Shown piece after piece: positions 48,925 through 57,794 of a stretch of DNA of 64,000 nt (positions are counted from its first letter, which is position 1; the number at the start of each line of letters is the position of its first letter). The position numbers and the translations under genes are program-made. This DNA is from Vulcanimicrobiota bacterium (lineage in GTDB: Bacteria; Vulcanimicrobiota; Xenobia; Xenobiales; JADMJV01). A model generated the notes under the pieces. The model did no database searches. It was not told the DNA's origin and was given only the letters and a program-made list of their open reading frames with translations. Location of the stretch: NCBI GenBank assembly GCA_019637395.1, contig JAHBVR010000004.1, forward strand, positions 310,001 to 374,000, written 5' to 3'.

Positions 48925-50313
48925 ATGCTAAAGAAAACTTTCATCGCCGCCTCCAGCCTGGTTCTGCTGGGTCAGGCCTGGGCCGCCGGCCCGGAGGTGC
49001 AGACCACTCTCGATGGGCGGCCGCTCCATTTTGATCAGCCGGCCGTCATGCAGGAGGGACGTGTGATGGTTCCTCTGCGGGGAATCTTCGAAAGCCTGGG
49101 GGCGGACGTTTTGTTTGACAACGCCACCCGCACCATCAAGGCCACCAAGGGTGACCGCGTGGTGGAACTGGCGCTGGGAAGCCGCGAGGCGATGATCAAC
49201 GGCCAGCTGAGTTACCTGGATGTACCTGCCTCCAGTATCGGAGGCCGGACTTTGGTGCCCTTGCGCTTCGTCTCCGAAGCGCTGGGGGCTGACGTCCGTT
49301 GGAGTCCGGCCAGCCGCACGGTGGCGCTGAGTTCGAGCGGCGAGGTTTCCAGCGCGCCCATCCAGCCGCCGGCTCAGAGCAGCGCCAACGCTCCCCAATT
49401 GAGCAACGTCGTGCATAACGCGCGCCGCGGCTTGAGTGCGGGCGATACCCTGGTCGTCACCGCCACCGGTGATCCCGGTGCGCGCGCCAGCTTCGACATC
49501 ATGGGCGTGACCACCGACGTGCCTATGCGAGAAGTCAGCAGTGGGCGCTACGAAGGCGAGTTCGTGGTGAAGCGCGGCATGCAGGTTCAGAACGGCACTC
49601 TGGTTGCCCGGCTGTCCCGTAATGGTCAGGAGTCCGTGTTGGAAAGCCGGCGCGCCGTCGATATCAACGGCGGCAGCGTGGCTGATAGCGGCGGATTCAA
49701 TGGAAATTCTTCCGATGCTTTCCAGGTCACACCGGCCGAAGGAGCCATCGTCAACAGCAGTCGGCCCACCGTGCACGTGAACCTGGACTCGCGGTTGACT
49801 CCCGGCACGGCCCGGGTCTTCCTGGATGGCAATGAAGTGACCAACCAGGCCCAGGTGATGGGCTCGGCCGTGCACTTCGTGCCAGCCGGCGATCTGAGCA
49901 GCGGTTACCACCGCGTCTCGGTGCAGGCGGTTGATCGCAACGGCCGGCTCTTGAGCCGCGATTGGGACTTTAGCGTGAGCACTACCTCTTTCAACAATGG
50001 TGGCGGAGTGTTCGTGACCAATCTCAACAATGGCTCCACCGTCGGCTCGTTCTTTAACGTGCAGGGCCAGGCGGCGCCCTTCTCCCAGGTGTCTCTGGTG
50101 GCCCAAGCCGAACGCAGCCTGATTCCGGGCGTCATCGGCGTGCAGAACCAGGTGGCCAACATCACCCGCCAGGCCGACGGGCAGGGACGTTTCGACATCC
50201 CGGTCGACGCCAGCCGGGTGCCTCGCAATACCACTCTGGAGCTGCGCATCCAGGCCAGTGACCCGCAGGGCCGGAGCAGCACTCCCACTCAGATCGACGT
50301 CACCAGGCGATAG
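48925..50313 (+). CDS. secreted protein with copper-amine-oxidase-N-like (stalk) domain and Ig-like repeats
   Basis: 462 residues from ATG 48925 with TTGGAG upstream. Signal peptide MLKKTFIAASSLVLLGQAWA. Residues about 25-135 match the Cu_amine_oxidN1 fold widely used in Gram-positive and other surface proteins: VTLDGRPLHFDQPAVMQEGRVMVPLRGIFESLGADV, GGRTLVPLRFVSEALGADVRWSP. The rest is several beta-sandwich modules of about 85-95 residues (ARRGLSAGDTLVVTATGDPG; TPAEGAIVNSSRPTVHVNLDS; FVTNLNNGSTVGSFFNVQGQ). No metal or catalytic residues are implied. Likely a cell-surface scaffold. Confidence 0.8.
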   Translation: MLKKTFIAASSLVLLGQAWAAGPEVQTTLDGRPLHFDQPAVMQEGRVMVPLRGIFESLGADVLFDNATRTIKATKGDRVVELALGSREAMINGQLSYLDVPASSIGGRTLVPLRFVSEALGADVRWSPASRTVALSSSGEVSSAPIQPPAQSSANAPQLSNVVHNARRGLSAGDTLVVTATGDPGARASFDIMGVTTDVPMREVSSGRYEGEFVVKRGMQVQNGTLVARLSRNGQESVLESRRAVDINGGSVADSGGFNGNSSDAFQVTPAEGAIVNSSRPTVHVNLDSRLTPGTARVFLDGNEVTNQAQVMGSAVHFVPAGDLSSGYHRVSVQAVDRNGRLLSRDWDFSVSTTSFNNGGGVFVTNLNNGSTVGSFFNVQGQAAPFSQVSLVAQAERSLIPGVIGVQNQVANITRQADGQGRFDIPVDASRVPRNTTLELRIQASDPQGRSSTPTQIDVTRR

Positions 50314-50315
50314 GT

Positions 50316-50353
50316 GGGAAACCCCACCCCGCCGCAGGGGTGGGGGCTTCCCC
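50316..50353 (+). terminator. GC-rich stem-loop after the secreted protein gene
   Basis: GGGAA-ACCCCACCCC and GGGGTGGGG-GCTTCCC pair over about 14 bp around a GCCGCA loop, starting 3 bp after the stop at 50313. It lies only 17 bp before the hybrid kinase ATG, so it may be a weak terminator or a hairpin that separates the chemosensory operon from the gene before it. Confidence 0.5.
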
Positions 50354-50370
50354 AGTTCGAAGGGATAGGA

Positions 50371-52251
50371 ATGACCGACGATCAAAGTCTGGTATTGCCC
50401 AGCCTGAATATTTTGGTGGTGGACGACGAGCGCTCCAGCTTGATGTTGCTGGAAAGCACCTTGAAGGACTGGGGACATCAGGTCACCGCCTGCCAGAGTG
50501 CTCTGGAGGCCATGGTGGCCATCCAGAATAATACCCAGTTGCAGTTGCTCATCACCGACTGGGAGATGCCGGAGATGGACGGGCTGCAGCTTTGCCGTTG
50601 GGCCCGTCAAGCGCAGCGTTCCCAGTATCTGTTCGTGATCGTGCTGACGGCGCGCAGCAGCAAAGAGCACTACCGGGCCGCTCTGGAAGCGGGAGCCGAC
50701 GCCTTTCTCTCCAAATCCTATGATTTGACCGAGCTGTATTTGCAGTTGCGTGTCGTTCATCGCATCACTTCCCTGGAAAGCAATCAGGCCCGCCAGATCG
50801 TTGAACTCCAGGAGGCCCGGCGCGAAGCGGAACAGGCCAGCCGCTCCAAGAGCGACTTTCTGGCCAATATGAGCCATGAAATACGCACGCCGATGAATGG
50901 GGTACTCGGCATGGTCGGCCATTTGTTAGGCACCCGTTTGGAGCCCACCCAAAAGGAATACGCCGAACTGATCAAGCAGAGTGCCGAGAATTTGCTGGTA
51001 GTGCTCAACGACATTCTCGATTTTTCGAAGATCGAGGCCGGTTTGCTGGAGGTGGAGCGCATCCCCTTTTCGCCCGCCCAGGTAGCCGCCGAAGCTCTCT
51101 CGCCCTTTGTGGCCAAAGCTTTGGATTCCAAAGTGGCTTTGACTGGACTGCTGACCCCGCAGATTCCGGGCCAGCTGAAAGGTGACCCGGCGCGTTTCCG
51201 CCAGGTGCTGATCAACCTGATCAGCAACGCTATCAAGTTCACCTCGGAGGGCCATGTAACCCTGACCATGGATGTGTTTGACCAGCATCTGGTGGCTTCC
51301 GTAGCCGATAGCGGCCCGGGCATTGCTCGCGACAAACTGGTCGAGATCTTCCAGCCCTTCAACCAACTGGATCCGTCCATTCACCGCCTTTATGGCGGCA
51401 CGGGATTGGGCCTGGCTATCTGCCAGCGGCTGATGCAATTGATGGGCGGACGCCTGACCATGTCCAGCGAAGTCGGAGTGGGCACGGTGGTGCGGGCCGT
51501 TTTGCCTCTTTCGCAGGAGCGCGAGCCGGCCGAGTCCTTTCCTAATCTGCCCGAGGAAGTGGGTCTGCTGGCTGGAAACGACGCCTACGGGCAGTTGATC
51601 CGTTCCACTCTGGAGCAGCGCGGCGTCAGGATCCAGTGTCTGCAGCCGGGTGAGCCCTACCAGGGTACGGTAGTGGTCGACAGCAGTTTCGCCAGTGTGC
51701 CCGAAGATTCGGCGCAGGTCGTTATTTTGCACACCGATTCGGGTAGCCTGGGCCTGGACGACGAGCGGCTCCATTGGGTAAGCCGTCCCTTCACCAGTCA
51801 CTCCCTGCTGCGCGCCCTGGCCAACGAGGACAGCGACCGCGGCCTGGAGGACGAGGAAGGCTGCGAGCGCAAGCGCACCCTGCGCGTCTTGCTGGCGGAA
51901 GACAATCCCATCGGGCAGACGGTGGTGCGGCTGATGCTGGAGCAGGAGGCTTGCGAGGTTACGGTCGTGTCCGACGGAGGTGACGCCGCTCGTGAGGCCA
52001 TCGAGGGAGACTACCAACTGGTGTTGATGGATGTGCAGATGCCGACCCTCAACGGCCTGGATGCGACTCGCCGGGTGCGCGCCTGGGAGCAGCAGCACGG
52101 CCGCGAGCCGGTCTTGATCGTGGCCCTGACCGCGCTGGCCTATGAAACCGACCGGAAATCCACCCTGGACGCCGGAATGAATTCGTTTCTTACAAAACCT
52201 GTGGTTGTTTCCGAATTGAAGCATCTAATTAGCGAAATCCGTAAGGGGTAA
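50371..52251 (+). CDS. hybrid histidine kinase: receiver, HisKA-HATPase, receiver
   Basis: 626 residues from ATG 50371. N-terminal receiver (about 12-125) with Asp63 in [10 protein letters not shown] and Lys115 in AFLSKSYD, a helical linker, HisKA with His169 in [10 protein letters not shown], HATPase ([15 protein letters not shown]-box, [19 protein letters not shown]) and a C-terminal receiver from about residue 503 with [13 protein letters not shown]. No transmembrane helix, so a cytoplasmic phosphorelay protein whose input is phosphorylation of its own first receiver. First gene of the chemosensory operon, 7 bp ahead of the receptor gene. Confidence 0.93.
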   Translation: MTDDQSLVLPSLNILVVDDERSSLMLLESTLKDWGHQVTACQSALEAMVAIQNNTQLQLLITDWEMPEMDGLQLCRWARQAQRSQYLFVIVLTARSSKEHYRAALEAGADAFLSKSYDLTELYLQLRVVHRITSLESNQARQIVELQEARREAEQASRSKSDFLANMSHEIRTPMNGVLGMVGHLLGTRLEPTQKEYAELIKQSAENLLVVLNDILDFSKIEAGLLEVERIPFSPAQVAAEALSPFVAKALDSKVALTGLLTPQIPGQLKGDPARFRQVLINLISNAIKFTSEGHVTLTMDVFDQHLVASVADSGPGIARDKLVEIFQPFNQLDPSIHRLYGGTGLGLAICQRLMQLMGGRLTMSSEVGVGTVVRAVLPLSQEREPAESFPNLPEEVGLLAGNDAYGQLIRSTLEQRGVRIQCLQPGEPYQGTVVVDSSFASVPEDSAQVVILHTDSGSLGLDDERLHWVSRPFTSHSLLRALANEDSDRGLEDEEGCERKRTLRVLLAEDNPIGQTVVRLMLEQEACEVTVVSDGGDAAREAIEGDYQLVLMDVQMPTLNGLDATRRVRAWEQQHGREPVLIVALTALAYETDRKSTLDAGMNSFLTKPVVVSELKHLISEIRKG

Positions 52252-52258
52252 AAAGGCC

Positions 52259-53884
52259 GTGTCCAATAATACATCATCGGTCAGAAATTTAGTTTATGCG
52301 GGAGTAATCGCCATTCTCAGCATCACCATGGTGTTGATTGTGGCCGCCGCCTGGCTGGGAAGTCAGATGGAAAAACAATTGAAGTGGACCGACCATACCC
52401 ACCTGGTGCGGCATTTGTTGAGCGGCATCGAATCGGACCTGGTGCGCGCCGAGTCGGCCCAGCGGGCCTACACTTTGATGGGCAAAGAAGAGTTTCTGGC
52501 TGGCTATGAGGCGATCAACAACATCGGCCAGCAACTGGACAGGCTGCAACTGGAGGTTTCCGACAACCCCGACCAGGTGACCTCGTGCACCAAACTACGC
52601 GAAGCCATTGACCAGAAGATCGCTTTTATGAGCCGTTGCATCTCGCTGAAGCGCTCAGGCCAGGAAGTGGAATTGAAAAGCTTCATCACCAGCGGGGAAG
52701 GTTTGGACAAAGCACAGGCCGTTCACCGCTTCGCCGCCGCCATGGACGGAGTGGAGAACAATTTGCTGGAAAAGCGCCGCTCCAAGTTAGCCAGCACCCA
52801 GGCCGGTTTGAATTGGACACTGCTGATCGGACTGTGTGTCGACTTGATCGTGGGACTGGCTGTGCTTTCGGTGCTGGGTCAGCGGTTGGCTCCGCTGGCT
52901 CCGGCCGCTGCTTTCGCGGAACGCATCGGCCGAGGTGATCTGACTTCTGACCCGCTGGTGGTGCGCAACAACGATGAGGTGGGTCGCGTGTGCAGCAGCC
53001 TGAATCAGATGTTGGGCAACTTGCGCCTGTCCGCCCAGCAGAACCAGAATCACGCCGACACTCTCAACGGAGCCATCGCGCGTATCGCCTCGGCCAGCAA
53101 AGAACAGGCGGTGGCCTTGCAACAGCAGTCGACAGCTATGCAACAGACCTCGGTTACTCTCGAGGAGTTGGGCCAGAGCGCCAGTCAAATCGCCGATCGG
53201 GCCCGGGAAGTGGCCTCCCGGGCCGAAGCCACCTCACAGGCAGCCGGCGCCGGCCTGGAATCAGTGCGTAAAAGTGTGCGCTCCACCCAGTCCCTGGTCG
53301 ATCAGGTCCAGGTTGTCTCGGACCGCATCAATGCCCTGGGCGAAAAGACGGACGCCATCCGGAGTATCGTGCTGTCGGTCAACGACATTGCGGAACGCTC
53401 CAACGTGTTGGCTTTGAACGCGGCCATTTTGGCGGCGGCGGCCGGCAGCGAAGGCAAGAGTTTCACGGTGGTGGCCAACGAGATGAAAAGTCTGGCCGAC
53501 CAGTGTAAGGAAGCTACCGTGCAGGTGCGCGAATTGCTGGGCGATGTGGAACGCGGTATTCAGGCCTCGGTGGTGCTCATCGAAGAAGCCGGCAAGCGCG
53601 GCATGTCGGGCACCACCTTTACTGACGAAGCCTCCGTGTCCATTCATCAGCTCAACTCTCAGGTGAACGACAGCACTCAGGCCTTTCAGCAGATCGTGGC
53701 CGCCACCAACCAGCAGAAGCTGGCCTTCGAACAGGTCTCAGAGGCTCTGCTGAGCATTCGCCAGGCCACCCAGCAGTCGGCCTCCACCACCCAGCAATTG
53801 GAACAAACCACCAGGGAATTGCACCGTCTGAGTGGCGACCTGGTCAAATCTCTAGACAATTTTAAGATGGACCGATCCGGATGA
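52259..53884 (+). CDS. methyl-accepting chemotaxis receptor with CHASE3-like periplasmic domain
   Basis: 541 residues from GTG 52259. TM1 about 10-32, a helical CHASE3-type sensor (33-180, AESAQRAYTLMGKEEFLAGY), TM2 about 185-207 (LLIGLCVDLIVGLAVLSVLG), HAMP to about 260, then the signalling coiled coil. The hairpin tip reads SNVLALNAAILAAAAGSEGK; the conserved Glu and Arg of the usual NAAIEAARAG are Leu and Ala. It senses a periplasmic signal and drives the CheA-receiver protein through CheW. Overlaps cheW by 4 bp. Confidence 0.93.
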   Translation: MSNNTSSVRNLVYAGVIAILSITMVLIVAAAWLGSQMEKQLKWTDHTHLVRHLLSGIESDLVRAESAQRAYTLMGKEEFLAGYEAINNIGQQLDRLQLEVSDNPDQVTSCTKLREAIDQKIAFMSRCISLKRSGQEVELKSFITSGEGLDKAQAVHRFAAAMDGVENNLLEKRRSKLASTQAGLNWTLLIGLCVDLIVGLAVLSVLGQRLAPLAPAAAFAERIGRGDLTSDPLVVRNNDEVGRVCSSLNQMLGNLRLSAQQNQNHADTLNGAIARIASASKEQAVALQQQSTAMQQTSVTLEELGQSASQIADRAREVASRAEATSQAAGAGLESVRKSVRSTQSLVDQVQVVSDRINALGEKTDAIRSIVLSVNDIAERSNVLALNAAILAAAAGSEGKSFTVVANEMKSLADQCKEATVQVRELLGDVERGIQASVVLIEEAGKRGMSGTTFTDEASVSIHQLNSQVNDSTQAFQQIVAATNQQKLAFEQVSEALLSIRQATQQSASTTQQLEQTTRELHRLSGDLVKSLDNFKMDRSG

Positions 53885-54348
53885 AGCTGTTGCTGGCTCG
53901 CCTGCAAAACCGGAGGCTGGCTTTGCCTTTAGCCAGTGTGGAGCGCGTCATCCTACGGCCGCGTCTGGAGGTTTTGCCCGACCTGCCGGCCTGGCTGGCG
54001 GGCTTTTTGCAGTTGCCTGGCGAAACTCTGCCTGTCCTGGATGTGGGGGCGCTCTTCGAGGGGCAGCGTTGTCCTTGGGATCTCTACAACCCCATTGTAA
54101 TTACCCGCGACGAAGGCAACCTGGCCCTGCTGTTCACGGCTGTGGAAGGACTGGTAGAAATTCCTCCGGAGGATTTCCGACCTTTACAACCGGATGATTC
54201 GTTTCAAGGAGTAGCCGCGGCGCTGATACCGCGCTCGCAAGAATGGGCGCCCATCATCGTGCCGAAATTGCTCCTCATCGCTCAAGAGCAGCGCAAACTC
54301 GAGCATTGGCGCGATATTTTAAACCAGCGCGTGGAGCGCCTTCGATGA
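53881..54348 (+). CDS. CheW-like coupling protein 1
   Basis: 155 residues from ATG 53881. The compact CheW fold links the receptor to CheA: LLLARLQNRRLALPLASVERVILRP, LPAWLAGFLQLPGETLPVLDVGAL, NPIVITRDEGNLALLFTAVEGLVEIP. Shorter N-terminal than E. coli CheW. It overlaps the receptor gene before and the cheR gene after by 4 bp each, so the three are translated from one message. Confidence 0.88.
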   Translation: MKLLLARLQNRRLALPLASVERVILRPRLEVLPDLPAWLAGFLQLPGETLPVLDVGALFEGQRCPWDLYNPIVITRDEGNLALLFTAVEGLVEIPPEDFRPLQPDDSFQGVAAALIPRSQEWAPIIVPKLLLIAQEQRKLEHWRDILNQRVERLR

Positions 54349-55349
54349 ACCGCCTGCGCAGCGTGGGAGAAACCCACTTTTTTCGCCATCCGGCCCAGTT
54401 TGATCACATGGCGAAAGTGTTGGGGGGCGATCGCTCTCCCGTTCGCATCTGGTCGGCCGGCTGCGCCAATGGAGCCGAAATCTATTCGGCTGTGCTCTTG
54501 CTGGCCCAGCGCCGGCCCCTCGAACGAGGCCGATTTACCTTTACCGGTAGCGATTTCAATGCCGATGCCATCGAAGGGGCCCGTCAGGGGCGCTTCAGTT
54601 CCTGGCACATGCGCGGCTGTTCCGAGCGCCTGCGCGAGCAATATTTTCGCCAGGTCGACGAGGGCGTCTGGCAACTGGATCGCGACGTCGTCGAACAGGT
54701 CCATTTCTTTTGCCACGACCTTCTGGAAGGTTCGGAGATCGAACCTCAAGATGTGATCTTCTGCCGCAATGTGCTGATTTATATGGATCCGGCCAGTATG
54801 GCCCGGGTGGTGGATCGGCTCTTTCACTGGCTGGCGCCGGAAGGAATTCTCTATCTCGGTTACTCGGAAGCGGTGCTGGCGGGGGAGCACCCCGGTCTGC
54901 AGTTGATCGATTCTTCCCTGGCGGCCTACCGGCGCAAGAGCTTTGAACTGACCACCCTGCCGGTGCCGGTGTTGCTGCCTCCAGTCCCGCTGGAGCCCTT
55001 GCGCCTGAATCCGCTTCGTCCCCGCCTGGCGGGGCGTCCCGAGGCGCTGGCTTTTCTGGAGGAAGCCGCTCACTTCGTCAACAACGACCAACCACGCCAG
55101 GCCAGTCGCAGCTTAAAAAAAAGCCTGTATCTGGACCCTTCTCTGGCGGTTTCCCATTACCAGCTCGGCCTGTTGGAGCTGGGAGAACAACGAGTCGAGC
55201 AGGCCCGACGCCACTGGCGCAATGTCATCACTTTGGCGCGCCGCCAGGCGCCCACTGACACGGTGCCCGGTTGGGACGGTTGCACTTGGGACCAGTTGCT
55301 GCAATGGACCAGCAAACAACTCAAGCGTTTGGGTGAAACCGATGTTTGA
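54345..55349 (+). CDS. cheR: CheR-family receptor methyltransferase with C-terminal TPR-like helices
   Basis: 334 residues from ATG 54345 (overlaps cheW). SAM-dependent glutamate methyltransferase for chemoreceptors: NRLRSVGETHFFRHPAQFDH, RIWSAGCANGAEIYSAVLLL (SAM loop GCANGAE), TGSDFNADAIEGARQG, FCRNVLIYMD and GILYLGYSEAV. The CheR N-terminal domain is short; instead it has about 90 C-terminal residues with a helical pair (LEEAAHFVNNDQPRQASRSLKKSLYLDPSLAVSHYQLGLLEL) like the TPR-containing CheR of alternative chemosensory systems (FrzF type). Works with the CheB at the operon end. Confidence 0.9.
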   Translation: MNRLRSVGETHFFRHPAQFDHMAKVLGGDRSPVRIWSAGCANGAEIYSAVLLLAQRRPLERGRFTFTGSDFNADAIEGARQGRFSSWHMRGCSERLREQYFRQVDEGVWQLDRDVVEQVHFFCHDLLEGSEIEPQDVIFCRNVLIYMDPASMARVVDRLFHWLAPEGILYLGYSEAVLAGEHPGLQLIDSSLAAYRRKSFELTTLPVPVLLPPVPLEPLRLNPLRPRLAGRPEALAFLEEAAHFVNNDQPRQASRSLKKSLYLDPSLAVSHYQLGLLELGEQRVEQARRHWRNVITLARRQAPTDTVPGWDGCTWDQLLQWTSKQLKRLGETDV

Positions 55350-55812
55350 TCCCGACGAAATCCTGCAACGGCGAACCCGGGAACTGGCCATTCCGGCCGA
55401 CCTGGTGAAAGAGAGCAGCGCGCCTACGCATATCCTGGTCGCCACCGGCCAGGGGCGCTTTGCTCTGCCGGTGGAGGAGCTACAGGGAGCCACTCGTCAG
55501 AAGATTTCCCCCGTTCCTCTCAGTCCTCCATCGTGGCTGGGAATTACCCACTACATGGAGTCTTTCTGGCCGGTTCGCTGGTTGGGCATTCCCGAAGGCG
55601 AACTGGAAGAAGGGCTGACCGCTCCTTATTTCGTCCTCTTTCTGCGCGGGCGCAAACTGGGGTTGGCGGTGGAAAAGCACCTCGGGCTGCTGGCTCTGAA
55701 CGAGAGCCACCGGTCCGAGAGGGGGACGTCCCTGGCCGATGGACTTGAATACCTGCGGGTTGCCTGGACCTTGCCCGACGGCACCCTGGTGCTGGAGGTG
55801 CTGGCGGGATGA
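55342..55812 (+). CDS. CheW-like coupling protein 2
   Basis: 156 residues from ATG 55342, overlapping cheR by 8 bp. CheW signatures: HILVATGQGRFALPVEELQGAT, PSWLGITHYMESFWPVRWLGIP, YFVLFLRGRKLGLAVEKHLGLLAL. About 30 extra N-terminal residues. Presence of two CheW proteins suggests a two-adaptor array or a dual receptor/kinase coupling. Overlaps cheA by 4 bp. Confidence 0.87.
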   Translation: MFDPDEILQRRTRELAIPADLVKESSAPTHILVATGQGRFALPVEELQGATRQKISPVPLSPPSWLGITHYMESFWPVRWLGIPEGELEEGLTAPYFVLFLRGRKLGLAVEKHLGLLALNESHRSERGTSLADGLEYLRVAWTLPDGTLVLEVLAG

Positions 55813-57794
55813 AGCCTTCGGATGCCGCTCGCAAACGTGTGCTGGAGTCCTTTTCCGTGGAGCACCGCGACCATTTGGTGCGCCTGGAAAATCTGGAGCG
55901 TGAGTTGCAGCACGGCACCTGGAATGAGGAGACGGTGGCCACGGCCCGGCGTTCCCTGCACAGTTTGAAAGGGACCGCACGGTTATTGAATTTTCCGCTG
56001 GTCGAGCAACTGGCTCACCGCGGCGAGACTCTGCTTTTGCTCTACGACGACCTTCCGGGCGAAGGGCGCCGCGCCGATTGGGTCCGTAGCCTGCGCGACG
56101 CTCTGGAGGACTCGGTGGCGGCGGCGCTGGCTGGGAAGCGCTCTCAATCGGCCGAACAAGCTTACCGAAATCTGGGCACCTGGGTGGAAGCGGATGAGAA
56201 CGAGGAAGTGCCCCAGTCCTTTGAGGGCGAGCTGGATCCGCAACGTCAGGTGGTTCGTGTTCAGGTCAACCAACTGGAGAATCTTATCCGCGCCAGTGGC
56301 CGCATTGGAGCCCAGCCTTTCGCTTTGCAGGAAGGGCTGCGCCGGCTACGCCAGCAAGTGGGGCCGCGGCAACGCTCGCTGCTGCGCCGCCTGGAGCGTC
56401 TGGCCGAGGAGGTCGCCCGGTCCACCGAGGAGTTGCGTGACGAAGCTCGCCAACTCTTGCTGGTCCCGGCTCGAGACTTACTCGGAGGGATGTCCAGTCA
56501 GGCTCGCGAGCTGGCTCAAAGCCTGGGCAAGCAGGTGGATTTCGTGCTGGAAGGCGGCGACACGCTGGTTGAGTTGCCGCTCTTGCAGGCCTTGCTGGAC
56601 CCTCTCAATCATCTGCTTTCCAACGCCATTCATCATGGCCTGGAAGACACCGAGGAACGGCTCCGGCTGGGCAAACCGGAGCGCGGAGTGGTCTGTCTGC
56701 GAGTGCGCCGTGGGCGGGAACAATTGATTCTACAGATGAGCGATGATGGCGGGGGCCTGCAACACGACCTGCTGCTGCAGCGCGCGCGCGCGCTTGGCCT
56801 GGAAGGCGACCTCAGCACCGAGGAACTGGTCTTCGTGGACGGCTTGAGCAGCCAGGCGGTGGCCAGCCGGGGAGCTGGACGTGGCATCGGCATGGGCGCC
56901 GTGCGCTCGCGAGTACGGGAGCTTAGCGGCTCGATTCGCTGGTTAGAGGGGGAGGGGACCACCTGGGAGCTGGCTTTCAGTTCGGGCGCCTGGGGGGTGC
57001 AAATTCTGACGGTGCGTAGCGGCGGGCGCGAATTCGCGCTGCCAACCCGCTCGGTGTTGCGTCTGCGCTATCTGACCCAGGCCGAGGTCTTGCACGATGG
57101 GGAGGGTCTTTATCTGGTCGAAAAGGGACAGCGAAGGTCCATCATCCCCCTGGCTGCTCTCCTGGGTCTGAGCGAGCCGGACCTTTCTGAATTGGCGCGG
57201 GTCCGAGTGGTGGAGCTCGGAGTGGGCGAGAACACGCGCTTGCTCCAGGTGGAGGATTGGATCGGCCACCTCTCTATCACTTTGCAAGCCATGCAAGGCG
57301 GTGGCTGGCCGGACGACTTGCTGGAAGGCGTCTATGTCTCGGCCGGTGGCGAGGTCTCGCTAGTGCTGAAACCGGAGTTTTTGCTCCAGGAAAAGGCCCG
57401 TCTGACTCGCCCGGCCTCCGAAAAGAGCCGCCCGCGTTTGATCTTGCTGGTGGACGACTCGCTGACCACCCGGCAAATGACCGCCGCCCTGCTTCAGTCG
57501 GGCGGCTACGAAACCGTGGAAGCCGCTGATGGAACCGAAGCTCTGACTGTGCTCTCGGCGCGTCCGGTCGATCTGGTGGTCAGCGATGTACAGATGCCTT
57601 TGCTGGACGGTATCGGTCTGCTGCAGCGTATCCGCGAGCGCGAGGAGTGGTCTGAAATTCCGGTTATCCTGTTGACCTCGCTGGCCGCTCCCGAGGAACA
57701 AAAGCGCGGTCTGGAATTGGGCGCGGACGCTTACTTGCTCAAGCAGACTTTTGACCATCGGCGTCTTATGGACACGATTCAGAGGCTGCTGTGA
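55809..57794 (+). CDS. CheA histidine kinase fused to a receiver domain (FrzE-like)
   Basis: 661 residues from ATG 55809. P1 histidine phosphotransfer domain (about 1-100; RRSLHSLKGTARLL gives the His), short linker without P2, dimerisation P3 (about 155-240), HATPase (NHLLSNAIHHGLED, MSDDGGGLQ, GRGIGMGAV), CheW-like P5, then a full receiver domain (about 540-661; VVSDVQMPLLDG Asp, LLKQ Lys). Fusion of CheA to CheY is the FrzE arrangement, which can act as its own phosphate sink or output. Overlaps the next gene by 4 bp. Confidence 0.92.
   Translation: MKPSDAARKRVLESFSVEHRDHLVRLENLERELQHGTWNEETVATARRSLHSLKGTARLLNFPLVEQLAHRGETLLLLYDDLPGEGRRADWVRSLRDALEDSVAAALAGKRSQSAEQAYRNLGTWVEADENEEVPQSFEGELDPQRQVVRVQVNQLENLIRASGRIGAQPFALQEGLRRLRQQVGPRQRSLLRRLERLAEEVARSTEELRDEARQLLLVPARDLLGGMSSQARELAQSLGKQVDFVLEGGDTLVELPLLQALLDPLNHLLSNAIHHGLEDTEERLRLGKPERGVVCLRVRRGREQLILQMSDDGGGLQHDLLLQRARALGLEGDLSTEELVFVDGLSSQAVASRGAGRGIGMGAVRSRVRELSGSIRWLEGEGTTWELAFSSGAWGVQILTVRSGGREFALPTRSVLRLRYLTQAEVLHDGEGLYLVEKGQRRSIIPLAALLGLSEPDLSELARVRVVELGVGENTRLLQVEDWIGHLSITLQAMQGGGWPDDLLEGVYVSAGGEVSLVLKPEFLLQEKARLTRPASEKSRPRLILLVDDSLTTRQMTAALLQSGGYETVEAADGTEALTVLSARPVDLVVSDVQMPLLDGIGLLQRIREREEWSEIPVILLTSLAAPEEQKRGLELGADAYLLKQTFDHRRLMDTIQRLL

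Noticed and set aside
48928-50922. 664-codon minus-strand frame opposite the Cu-amine-oxidase-N-like gene and hybrid kinase
   Set aside because: It spans two well-supported plus-strand genes and has shadow composition (A, G, H, Q-rich).
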